Part shown: positions 16,026 to 23,408 of the stretch, piece after piece
Numbering within the stretch: position 1 is the first letter of the stretch
Layout: each line of letters opens with the position of its first letter
DNA from: Candidatus Thalassarchaeaceae archaeon
GTDB taxonomy: Archaea; Thermoplasmatota; Poseidoniia; Poseidoniales; Thalassarchaeaceae
Direction: 5' to 3'
DNA length: 30,599 nt
NCBI GenBank assembly: GCA_029250565.1
Contig: JAQXFA010000136.1
Location: 1 to 30,599, forward strand
Notes under the pieces: model-generated
What the model saw: the letters and a program-made list of their open reading frames with translations, nothing else
Database searches by the model: none
Told to the model about the DNA's origin: nothing
Translations under genes and position numbers: made by a program

Positions 16026-16050
16026 AACCAACTCAAAAAGGGAGTGGTTT
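16026..16050. terminator. Stem-loop between convergent genes
   Basis: AAACCAACTC pairs with GAGTGGTTT through nine pairs with one bulged A, around a purine-rich loop of about seven bases. It starts directly after the stop of the small membrane-protein gene and contains the stop of the convergent kinase gene (16033-16035). It probably acts as a 3'-end structure for both transcripts. Confidence 0.4.
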
Positions 16051-16950
16051 GTCAAGTCGTTCAACCATCTCAACATACCTATTTGTGTGTTCAGTTCCTG
16101 GTATATTTATGACGAATTGCCAATACCTCCACGCAGCAACAGCCAATACAGAATATCGGTGAAGGTCAGGAAGTGCTGCTTTTTCAACATCACTCAATGG
16201 TCGAACAGATTCGTAGCCAGCTAGTAGTGAATGCCATCGTTCACCGTTAGGAAAGCCATCTTCCCATCCGAACCCGACGTATGTTGTAACCAAATCCATA
16301 GCTAAGGATTCAATACAAATTTCTTCAAAATCTAGTAGCGCTCGTACTTCCCCTTCTACCCCAATTACGTTGTCAGGATAGAGATCTCCGTGAATAATTC
16401 CACGAGGTAAATCATCAGGGATGCTTTCTTTTAACGCCGCCATTTCTGTTTCTAATAATTCGATAAATGAAGTGGTAGTATTATTTTTCTTTGCTTCATC
16501 AATCATCTGCTGCCAAAAAATATATCCAATTGAAAAAGTTGAAGAAATACCATCACAAATTGGTACCTTGTGTAATAGTGCTTGTATCCTCCCCAAATCA
16601 TAGAGTGATTTAGAGTCAGAAGGAAGCCACCCGCCGCTCACGAACGGCATTAACATCCACGCCTGCCCATTTTTGACAAGCATTCTCTTCCCATTTTTCA
16701 GAACTAATGCATTTGGTGTTGGTATTCCATGTTTTTCTAACCAACAACTTTGCTCAATTATATTTTCAACTTCATCAGGGGGCCGCTCATCCCAGACTTT
16801 CAAAACCAACTCAGTTCCATCTTCTAAAGTGGCTAAATAATTTGAATTCGCCCAACCGCCCTTAAGTGGTGTTATTTCTCTTAATTTAGCAATGTTTGCT
16901 AAGTCAATGAAGGCAGAAGCCTCGTTGAATGAGACTTCAGTGTAAGCCAT
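16033..16950 (-). CDS. APH-family kinase (homoserine/choline kinase-like)
   Basis: A 305-aa small-molecule kinase of the aminoglycoside phosphotransferase fold. K51 (VLKVW) is the ATP lysine, HGDLYPDN at 187-194 holds the catalytic D189 and N194, and LLDFE (D207) is the metal-binding DFG equivalent. GGWANSNY at 31-38 stands in the place of the nucleotide loop and resembles type II homoserine kinase (ThrB2). The substrate could be homoserine, choline or a sugar. The ATG at 16950 overlaps the glycosyltransferase stop (ATGA), with GAGGGG upstream, so the two are translationally coupled. That context favours a sugar or head-group substrate linked to glycan synthesis, but the sequence alone cannot decide. 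Confidence 0.82.
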   Translation of the reverse strand: MAYTEVSFNEASAFIDLANIAKLREITPLKGGWANSNYLATLEDGTELVLKVWDERPPDEVENIIEQSCWLEKHGIPTPNALVLKNGKRMLVKNGQAWMLMPFVSGGWLPSDSKSLYDLGRIQALLHKVPICDGISSTFSIGYIFWQQMIDEAKKNNTTTSFIELLETEMAALKESIPDDLPRGIIHGDLYPDNVIGVEGEVRALLDFEEICIESLAMDLVTTYVGFGWEDGFPNGERWHSLLAGYESVRPLSDVEKAALPDLHRYSVLAVAAWRYWQFVINIPGTEHTNRYVEMVERLDKPLPF

Positions 16951-18215
16951 CACAACCCCTCAGAGAACTCCTTGATGACAGAACGGAAAGCGGCTATTGA
17001 GCGCCTATGATCAACAATTCCTGAATGCTTTCTTGCTAATTCACCTAACACATCTCGTTGGGTATACGTGGCGCGTAAGGCGTTGACCCAAGCATCAAGA
17101 TCAGCCGCTTTGTCAACAATCAATCCGCCATCACCTACAGCTTCTGGTTGGCTACCTATTGATATCGATACAGATGGAACCCCAAACAAACCCGCCTCAT
17201 TTATCACTCGACCCCAAGAACCTGTTGAAGCCACAGTTAGAAGATGGACATCACAGCGGCTAAAGACTTCACTAACCGAAGTGTGCCCATGCCATGTGGT
17301 ATTGTCAAATTTACCTAATTCTTCAGCGTACGAACCACCTCCGTAAACGTCAACCCTTGCTTCTGGCCAGATATTTGAGAGGTGAGGTAAAAGGCGTTGA
17401 TAGAACTCATACCCCTTCTCAGGTGTAACTCCAACAATCGCAATTCGTGGGATATCAATATCATTATTTTTAATTCGATTTGAAAGCCCTGCAGCTCTCG
17501 TTGTTTCTATTTCTTCAATAGCCCCAAACCTACTAGCGAAATCTACAGGGAGCCGGACATTCCTGATCGCTTTTACATTGAATGTGCTGGCAACCTGTTG
17601 CCCCAAACCCTCTCCAGCGCAGCATACCGCAGCAGCGCCCTCTAAACTTGAGCGATAAAGTTCGGGCTGAATGAATTGCAATTCATCCCTTACGAAGACT
17701 AAATATGGGATATTTAATTCTTTGAATACTTCTCCTGCGCCTGCAGACCAATGCAATTGGGTGATGCCAATGACAGACAAACCACTTCTTTCCGTTTGTT
17801 CTTTTACCTCAGAAATTTTTCCTTTCAACATTTTAGCGAATTTCTTATTCCTCTTTTTCAGATGCTGGTGTTGAAGCATAGAGTTTGGCTGTCCGCTTTT
17901 CCCTCTTAGTCGCCAAGCAAGGCCCGACCACCAATCTTCAATTGGAAGATTTATCTCTACTCTTTCTAATTCTGAATCTGAAGTAAGAGGGGTTGCATCA
18001 CCCCGAGCACCAGATTGGAAAATAGTTGCTCTCCACGCTTGTTGGAGATGTGCTGGGTCAATATGTGGTGTATCACGACTTGGTAAATAGAGAACTTCGG
18101 CTTCAGGAAGTGGCCCTGGTTCACACACCCCTTTGAGAAGAGATGCAAGACTCATCTCAGCCCCACCTGCTGGGGGGTCGAGGTCCCGAACAGCGGCAAT
18201 TAACAGCCCCACCAT
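16950..18215 (-). CDS. GT4-family glycosyltransferase
   Basis: A 421-aa GT-B fold glycosyltransferase that transfers a sugar from a nucleotide donor. The N-terminus has AGGAEMSLASLL, the usual GGAE loop of GT4 enzymes. The C-terminal half has IAIVGVTPEKGYEF, DVYGGGSY and the donor-binding region ending WGRVINEAGLFGVPSVSI with a glutamate (E-x7-E-like) for the nucleotide sugar. No membrane helices are seen, so it is probably cytoplasmic or peripheral. It is the first gene of a pair with the kinase. The ATG at 18215 lacks a clear Shine-Dalgarno sequence, and a TATA-like box about 24 bp upstream suggests a leaderless start. Donor and acceptor are unknown; the nearby diacetamido-uronate enzymes suggest surface glycan or N-glycan assembly. 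Confidence 0.87.
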   Translation of the reverse strand: MVGLLIAAVRDLDPPAGGAEMSLASLLKGVCEPGPLPEAEVLYLPSRDTPHIDPAHLQQAWRATIFQSGARGDATPLTSDSELERVEINLPIEDWWSGLAWRLRGKSGQPNSMLQHQHLKKRNKKFAKMLKGKISEVKEQTERSGLSVIGITQLHWSAGAGEVFKELNIPYLVFVRDELQFIQPELYRSSLEGAAAVCCAGEGLGQQVASTFNVKAIRNVRLPVDFASRFGAIEEIETTRAAGLSNRIKNNDIDIPRIAIVGVTPEKGYEFYQRLLPHLSNIWPEARVDVYGGGSYAEELGKFDNTTWHGHTSVSEVFSRCDVHLLTVASTGSWGRVINEAGLFGVPSVSISIGSQPEAVGDGGLIVDKAADLDAWVNALRATYTQRDVLGELARKHSGIVDHRRSIAAFRSVIKEFSEGL

Positions 18216-18235
18216 GATTTCCGCTTCTGCTTACC

Positions 18236-18241
18236 CTATAT
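18236..18241 (-). promoter_or_regulatory. TATA-like box upstream of the glycosyltransferase
   Basis: Minus-strand GATATAGGG, with ATATAG centred about 24 bp before the ATG at 18215. This is close to the archaeal -26 position for a leaderless mRNA, and the start lacks a strong Shine-Dalgarno sequence. Confidence 0.35.
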
Positions 18242-18316
18242 CAGACAAACCGCCGACATGAGTCATTAGATGTGAATTCCGGTAGCGTGAAAGAGGGGTG
18301 TAGGTTCGGCTTGTCA

Positions 18317-19330
18317 ATGAGTTTGAAGATAGCAGTGGTCGGGACCGGCTATTGGGGGCGCAACCATGTCCGAACTTTAGCCGCGTTGAAATCCAACGGC
18401 GTAATCTCAGAACTCGTCGTTTGTGATGTTGATGCGGAACGCGCTGAAAGCATGGCATCAGAGTTTGGTTGTGAGTGGTGTACTGATGCTGATGATCTCA
18501 GAACCCTAGGTGTTGCTGCCGCAACAATTGCCACACCAACCCCTCAGCACGCACCATTAGCAATTTCATTGATGGAGCAAGGAATTGATGTTCTTGTTGA
18601 AAAGCCATTGGCAATGAATGAGGAGGAGGCAAAAGAAGTTCTAGCCTGCGCTGAAAAAACAGGCCAAGTATTGATGGTTGGTCATTTATTCCGATACCAC
18701 GCCGCTGTGCGTAAAGCAGCAGAACTCATCGCTGACGGTACACTTGGTCCAATCCTTCACATTGAATCAGACCGCCTTTCAGTAAGAGAGCCAAGACCAG
18801 ATATTGGGGTTATTGCGGCATTAGCAATCCACGATATGGATATCATGAAGGATTTGATGGGAGATATTGAACCAAGCACAATCAATTGCCTTGCTTTACC
18901 TTCTGATAATCCAAAAATTGAGGATCATGCAATCATTGAGATGAGGTTCCCTGAAAATTCAGGTAGTAACCCAAATGGTGTATCAGCTGTTGTAACTGTT
19001 TCATGGAGAAGCAGAATTCAAGGTAAAGTAAGGGTACTACGAATAATCGGTCAAGACGCTTCATTGGCTATTGATTATCTCGACCACTCTGGATTTTGGA
19101 TTCATCACCACCCAAACAATGCACATGGGCAACAGTGGGGAGGATTTGATGCGGCTCCACGTGAGCGTATTGAATTACCACTTGGTGAGCCAAGTTTGAC
19201 AGCAGAATTGAGGGCTTTTATATCACATGTTAACAGAGAAAATAATGACACCCCACTTGCATCAGGAAAAGTTGGTTTAGAGGGTGTGAGTATGGTTTCC
19301 TCAGCACTAAAGGCAGCAGGTAGAGAGTAA
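18317..19330 (+). CDS. Gfo/Idh/MocA-family dehydrogenase (WbpB/WlbA-like)
   Basis: An NAD(P)-dependent sugar oxidoreductase of 337 aa. The Rossmann motif GTGYWGRNH starts at residue 9, EKPLAM at 95-100 carries the catalytic lysine, and HDMD in the middle of the protein is the usual His/Asp substrate region. The ATG at 18317 is preferred because the Rossmann strand begins right after it; the frame is open upstream to 18272. The GYWGRNHVR N-terminus and length fit WbpB/WlbA, which oxidises UDP-GlcNAcA at C3. With the DegT aminotransferase and the hexapeptide acetyltransferase nearby, the pathway to UDP-2,3-diacetamido-uronate looks complete apart from the UDP-GlcNAc 6-dehydrogenase. It is divergent from the glycosyltransferase. 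Confidence 0.88.
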   Translation: MSLKIAVVGTGYWGRNHVRTLAALKSNGVISELVVCDVDAERAESMASEFGCEWCTDADDLRTLGVAAATIATPTPQHAPLAISLMEQGIDVLVEKPLAMNEEEAKEVLACAEKTGQVLMVGHLFRYHAAVRKAAELIADGTLGPILHIESDRLSVREPRPDIGVIAALAIHDMDIMKDLMGDIEPSTINCLALPSDNPKIEDHAIIEMRFPENSGSNPNGVSAVVTVSWRSRIQGKVRVLRIIGQDASLAIDYLDHSGFWIHHHPNNAHGQQWGGFDAAPRERIELPLGEPSLTAELRAFISHVNRENNDTPLASGKVGLEGVSMVSSALKAAGRE

Positions 19331-19384
19331 TTTTAGCAAAAAATTGAGAGAGCATTCAAGAATCAAACACAGGTGGGCCAACAC

Positions 19385-19720
19385 ATGAACCCAGCACAAT
19401 CTATGCTCGGCCCTCTTTACGACCTCTATGTTTCAGCACTCGGTCAAACAGTTGGAATGATTGTGGGTTATGTCACATTGGTTGGTATTACCGCCTTAGT
19501 TTGGTGGATGTTAGCAAATCGAAATGAAGTTATTTCTGGTTTGGATTTACGTGTAGAAACAATTGGAAATATGCTTTTCCTCATACTTATTGGTGCTATT
19601 TTGTATGCTGTAATGTCAGGCACTTTTGGATTCCCATTTATTGGTGCAATATCAATGACCATCACTTCGGTTTTGTTCATACATTGGTGTATGACTAATT
19701 TTGAAGGGGAACCTATCTGA
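19385..19720 (+). CDS. Three-helix membrane protein, function unknown
   Basis: A 111-aa protein. The ATG at 19385 is chosen because AGGTGG at 19371-19376 is well spaced; the GTG at 19373 lies inside that site. Three hydrophobic helices cover about residues 20-45, 60-78 and 82-102, with a short acidic C-terminus (NFEGEPI). No known motif was recognised. It ends ten bases before the ATPase-KH gene, so the pair likely form one transcript. A membrane protein directly before a PilT/VirB11-like ATPase could be its membrane partner, but nothing in the sequence proves that. Confidence 0.7.
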   Translation: MNPAQSMLGPLYDLYVSALGQTVGMIVGYVTLVGITALVWWMLANRNEVISGLDLRVETIGNMLFLILIGAILYAVMSGTFGFPFIGAISMTITSVLFIHWCMTNFEGEPI

Positions 19721-19730
19721 GTAGAGAGTC

Positions 19731-21116
19731 ATGGCAAAATTTGGTGACCACCCCCCGATTCCAGATGCACTGGAAAATTTACTTTCAGACCTTACTGTTA
19801 GCACGGTTTTTTTGAAAGCAGATTGTCCACCACGAGTTAAACGCGGCCACATTACTGAATTAGAAGTCGTCGAACTTGAGATGGAGGAATTTAGTAGTTC
19901 AACTATTGAAGAGATATCTCAAGGGTTGGATATCACTCTTGAGCAACATAGTGAGACACGAGGTGATTGTTTTGTGGAAATTGATCGTCATGGTTGTAAA
20001 GTAATGCAAGTGGGGGATTTACGAGTAACAATTTCTTGGCCACCATTTTCTGATGGTTGGGAAATGATTGTTGTCCGACCTGTAGCACAACCAGATCTTG
20101 ATGATTACAATTTAGATGAAAACCTCCTAAAATTGATTGCGGATTTACAAAATCAAGGAACACTCGTTAGTGGAATGCCCGGCTCAGGTAAATCAACACT
20201 AGCAAGTGCAATCGCTCGCTGGTTAGACGGCGAAGGCGCAGTTGTCAAAACAATGGAAAGTCCAAGAGATTTACAATTGCCTCAAAGAGTAACTCAATAT
20301 GCTCCTCTAGCTGAAGATGATCGTTCCCGCGGTTCAATGGAATTGACAGCAGATATCTTATTCTTAGCAAGACCAGATTTTATTGTGTATGATGAAGTTC
20401 GTAAGACCAAAGATTTCGAAGTATTTGGAGATTGTCGATTAGCAGGTCTTGGTTTACTTGGAGTCACTCACTCAGCCTCTGCATTAGAAGCGATTCAGCG
20501 AATGATTGGGAGAGTTGAATTAGGAATATTAGCCCAGATATTGACTACAGTTATTCATGTTGAAAAGGGTAAAATTGGGGAAGTTTTGCAATTAGCAATG
20601 ACTGTTAAGGCACCTTCTGGAATGCAATCAGATTTGGCTAGACCAGTAATCCAAGTGAAAAGATATCCTGATGGCAAGGTTTTGAACGAGATATTCTCAT
20701 TTGGTGAACAAATTTGTATTGTTGATGCAGATGGTCAAGCATCAGGAGACGAAATGTCACCAATGCAACTCCTTGCTGCGGCCCAACTAAAAGATCGTCT
20801 TTCAGAAGATTATGGAATTAGAATCCATCACGTAAAATTCTCCGGCGGAAGCGTAGAAGTCTATGTTGATGATTCAGCGATAGGTGTTCTTGTTGGCCAA
20901 GGCGGTTCAACCGTGAAGGGTTTAGAAGAACAATACGAAGTCAAAGTTTCAATTAAATCAGCAGGTGATTTGCCCCGTGGTTTCCGAGCACCAGAAAATA
21001 AGTTCCGAAGTTCATATGATATGGATGTTGAACGAAGCATGGGTGGAAGGGCTTGGGAACAGTCTTACAGTAGTAAGAAAGACAGAAGGGCAAAACGCAA
21101 GGGAAGACGTCGTTAA
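19731..21116 (+). CDS. PilT/VirB11-like ATPase with C-terminal KH domain, no PIN domain
   Basis: A 461-aa archaeal protein resembling the PINc/VapC-ATPase-KH family. After an N-terminal region of about 120 residues, Walker A GMPGSGKST lies at 148-156 and Walker B FIVYDEV at 217-223 (D221, E222). GLLGVTHSASALEAIQR at 241-257 is the secretion-ATPase His-box region. A KH-like RNA-binding fold with VGQGGSTVKGL lies at about 373-410, followed by a strongly basic tail (KKDRRAKRKGRRR). Homologues are usually about 600 aa and begin with a PIN nuclease domain; the N-terminus here is too short and lacks the acidic residues. It probably moves on or remodels RNA. It follows the three-helix membrane protein after ten bases and precedes the thermosome gene. 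Confidence 0.82.
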   Translation: MAKFGDHPPIPDALENLLSDLTVSTVFLKADCPPRVKRGHITELEVVELEMEEFSSSTIEEISQGLDITLEQHSETRGDCFVEIDRHGCKVMQVGDLRVTISWPPFSDGWEMIVVRPVAQPDLDDYNLDENLLKLIADLQNQGTLVSGMPGSGKSTLASAIARWLDGEGAVVKTMESPRDLQLPQRVTQYAPLAEDDRSRGSMELTADILFLARPDFIVYDEVRKTKDFEVFGDCRLAGLGLLGVTHSASALEAIQRMIGRVELGILAQILTTVIHVEKGKIGEVLQLAMTVKAPSGMQSDLARPVIQVKRYPDGKVLNEIFSFGEQICIVDADGQASGDEMSPMQLLAAAQLKDRLSEDYGIRIHHVKFSGGSVEVYVDDSAIGVLVGQGGSTVKGLEEQYEVKVSIKSAGDLPRGFRAPENKFRSSYDMDVERSMGGRAWEQSYSSKKDRRAKRKGRRR

Positions 21117-21190
21117 TCAATAAATTCCCCACTCTCAAAAATCTCAAAGGTTCATCAAGGGGTCGTAGGTCGGACAAATTAGGTGGGTGT

Positions 21191-22765
21191 ATGGCTGAAG
21201 GTACACAAGGACATGTTCCAATAGTTCGCCAAGAGACTAGAGTCACCTCTGGTGTGGAGGTAACTCAGAAGTTGATTCACGCCGCAAAAACCCTATCCTC
21301 AATACTTCGTGGAACTCTTGGCCCACGTGGATTAGACAAAGGCTTGTACAAAACCAATGGTGAATTCGCAGTAACATCTGATGGTGCAAGAGTGCTGAAT
21401 GATTTATTGATTAAAAATCCAGGTGCCAAACTTCTCGTATCACTAGGCCAAGCTCAAGAATCAGCGATTGGGGATGGTGTAACTTCAACAGTTCTTCTAG
21501 CCGGGGCGCTCTTAGATGAAGCGGGGAGACTGATTCGAAAAGGTGTCCACCCTCTGACTGTAGTTGATGGTTATTTGATGGCTGCTGAAATAGCGGTTTC
21601 AGCACTTGAAGAAGATGTAATAGAATGTTCAGAAGATGATAATGACTTGTTACTGAAAGTTGCTTCAACATCTATGACAGGACGCGCAGCAGGGTCTGAT
21701 ATCCGCTTTGCGAAAATGTTGGTAGAAGCCCTTGCGCATGTAACTCATGACACAGAATCCGGTATTCGTTGTGAAGCCGAAGATGTGTTGTTTGAAAAAT
21801 TAGAAGATAGCACAATAAACGACACACGCATGGTTACTGGTGTATTTTGGCGCCAACGAATTCCAATGGAGAGAATGGTTGGAGTGAAAGAGAATGCCAA
21901 AGTGGCACTTCTCAATTGTGATATTAAGCAAAGAGAAACAAAGAGGGATACCGAAATCGAATTACAATCTGCAGAAGATCTCCAAAAATTCATGGCAATA
22001 CATGAGCAAACATTAGCAGAAATTGCTGATAACATCATTGCCACAGATGCTGAAATAATCTGTTCTAGTGGTGATATTGATAGAATCATACTACACCGAC
22101 TTGCAGCAGCTGGGAAAGTGGTAATTCACGATGTAGATCAGAAGCAATTAGTCCATTTAGCTCAAGCCAGTGGTGCAAAATTAGTAGAACATTTAGATGA
22201 CTTTAGCAATGGAAATCTTGGACTAGTCGGTCGATTCGAAGCAGAACGAAGGTTGGCAACAGATGAAGTTCAAGACAGAATCATCTTTGATGGTTGCACA
22301 GGCCCACTTGTTACAATTCTTGTAGGCGGAGCAATGGGTTCGGAAGAGACTATTCGAGGAATGTATGATGCACTTAGGGCCACTAGCTTAGCCCGCAGTG
22401 AAGGTACACTATTGCCTGGTGGTGGGGCATCACATATGCTTGCTTCAAAAGCAGTAAAAGAGGCTGCAGAAAATATTGCTGACAGAAGCCGCCTTGGTAT
22501 GGATGCCTTCGGTCGCGCTCTTGAGATGATTCCATGGATGTTGGCGGCAAATTCTGGTGTAAACCCACTTGATGCACTTCTTGAACTCCGTTCAGCAGTG
22601 AGAGAAAATATTGAAGCAGCGGGCGTTAGTTCAGATGGTTCAATCACATCAATGTCAGATGTTCTTGAGCCTGCCGAAAGCATACTTCATGGTATTATGG
22701 CGGCGACTGAAACAACAAACACACTTCTTCGCTGTGACCAAGTAATCAGTGCAAGAGGGGATTAA
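21191..22765 (+). CDS. Divergent group II chaperonin (thermosome-like) subunit
   Basis: A 524-aa member of the thermosome/CCT family, the ATP-driven double-ring folding machine of archaea. ATPase residues are kept: LGPRG at 43-47, SDGAR with D64, GDGVTST at 94-100, the second catalytic aspartate D393 in YDAL and GGGA at 410-413. Several motifs depart from the usual wording: LRGTLGPRG for VRSTLGPKG, SDGARVL for NDGATIL and GDGVTST for GDGTTT. The C-terminus stops soon after the equatorial domain (LLRCDQVISARGD), without the Gly-Met-rich tail of typical subunits. AGGTGGG directly before the ATG supports this start. It may be a second, specialised subunit beside a canonical one elsewhere in the genome, or simply the lineage's version. 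Confidence 0.92.
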   Translation: MAEGTQGHVPIVRQETRVTSGVEVTQKLIHAAKTLSSILRGTLGPRGLDKGLYKTNGEFAVTSDGARVLNDLLIKNPGAKLLVSLGQAQESAIGDGVTSTVLLAGALLDEAGRLIRKGVHPLTVVDGYLMAAEIAVSALEEDVIECSEDDNDLLLKVASTSMTGRAAGSDIRFAKMLVEALAHVTHDTESGIRCEAEDVLFEKLEDSTINDTRMVTGVFWRQRIPMERMVGVKENAKVALLNCDIKQRETKRDTEIELQSAEDLQKFMAIHEQTLAEIADNIIATDAEIICSSGDIDRIILHRLAAAGKVVIHDVDQKQLVHLAQASGAKLVEHLDDFSNGNLGLVGRFEAERRLATDEVQDRIIFDGCTGPLVTILVGGAMGSEETIRGMYDALRATSLARSEGTLLPGGGASHMLASKAVKEAAENIADRSRLGMDAFGRALEMIPWMLAANSGVNPLDALLELRSAVRENIEAAGVSSDGSITSMSDVLEPAESILHGIMAATETTNTLLRCDQVISARGD

Positions 22766-22817
22766 TCCACCCCCATCCACTTAGTGATAAAGTTACAATC
22801 ATTTTCGTTATTCTTTC

Positions 22818-22838
22818 AGATATATTTTGTAAATATCT
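22818..22838. promoter_or_regulatory. AT-rich dyad upstream of the TerB-like gene
   Basis: AGATAT and ATATCT are inverted arms spaced by nine AT-rich bases, 44-64 bp before the ATG at 22882. The 116-bp gap between the thermosome and TerB genes is otherwise featureless. This is a plausible promoter or operator region; the TATA-like content alone is weak evidence. Confidence 0.25.
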
Positions 22839-22881
22839 ATCCGAAACCTAATTCAATGAGAACTCTAATGGTAAATTGCAC

Positions 22882-23325
22882 ATGAAACCCTCACATCCAG
22901 ATGCGTTCCTCGCAGTCAACAGGGACGATTACATGACCGTATTAGCAATTATTGCCAATGCTGATAGCGTTCTCAAGGAAGAAGAAATGTCGTTTTTTGA
23001 AACTCGAATGGCTAGGATGTTGATAAATCCACGATTACGCACGCAGTTTCGAAATTTATTACGTAATGAATATAATGTCGAAGAAACGGTAAAAAATATG
23101 GATAAAAAGACTCTAAGATTAGCACTTAGAGATGGTATTTTCCTTGCAGCGGCAGATGGCGATGTACATGATTCTGAAGTTGAAGCGATTAAAATTATTG
23201 CAAAGCATGCTGGGGTAGATAAGAATCGGATGAAAGAGATATGGACATGGGTTCAAGACGGATTAGAATGGATGTCAACAGGACCCTCATTATTAGAAAT
23301 CGCACTTGATGAAAACGATAAGTAG
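22882..23325 (+). CDS. TerB-like protein (first of two)
   Basis: A 147-aa all-helical protein. AVNRDDYMTVLAIIANADSVLKEEE near the start and FLAAADGDVHDSEVEAIKIIAKHAG in the second half repeat the TerB pattern: A-DG-v---E---i. TerB domains occur in tellurite-resistance and stress proteins, bind metal in some cases and often act at the membrane, but most have no known biochemical role. The start is the ATG at 22882; a TTG six bases upstream is also in frame. The ribosome site is weak. A second TerB-like gene lies at 27264. No tellurite or Ter-system genes are in the window, so a tellurite function should not be assumed. Confidence 0.75.
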   Translation: MKPSHPDAFLAVNRDDYMTVLAIIANADSVLKEEEMSFFETRMARMLINPRLRTQFRNLLRNEYNVEETVKNMDKKTLRLALRDGIFLAAADGDVHDSEVEAIKIIAKHAGVDKNRMKEIWTWVQDGLEWMSTGPSLLEIALDENDK

Positions 23326-23381
23326 TAAAATAGGGTTGATTAGAGGAAATTATTTTCGCCTCAAAACTCAATAACGGCTTC

Positions 23382-23400
23382 CCCGTCGAATGAATACGGG
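23382..23400 (+). promoter_or_regulatory. Stem-loop before purH
   Basis: CCCGT and ACGGG form a five-pair stem with a nine-base loop, ending eight bases before the purH ATG at 23409. It lies where a ribosome-binding site would be; apart from the 3' arm itself no clear Shine-Dalgarno sequence is visible. It could tune purH translation. Confidence 0.3.
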
Positions 23401-23408
23401 TTCGATTG

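Noticed and set aside
22270..22683. 137-aa minus-strand frame inside the thermosome gene
   Set aside because: Fully covered by the chaperonin coding sequence; composition (Ser/Ala rich) is typical of an antisense shadow.
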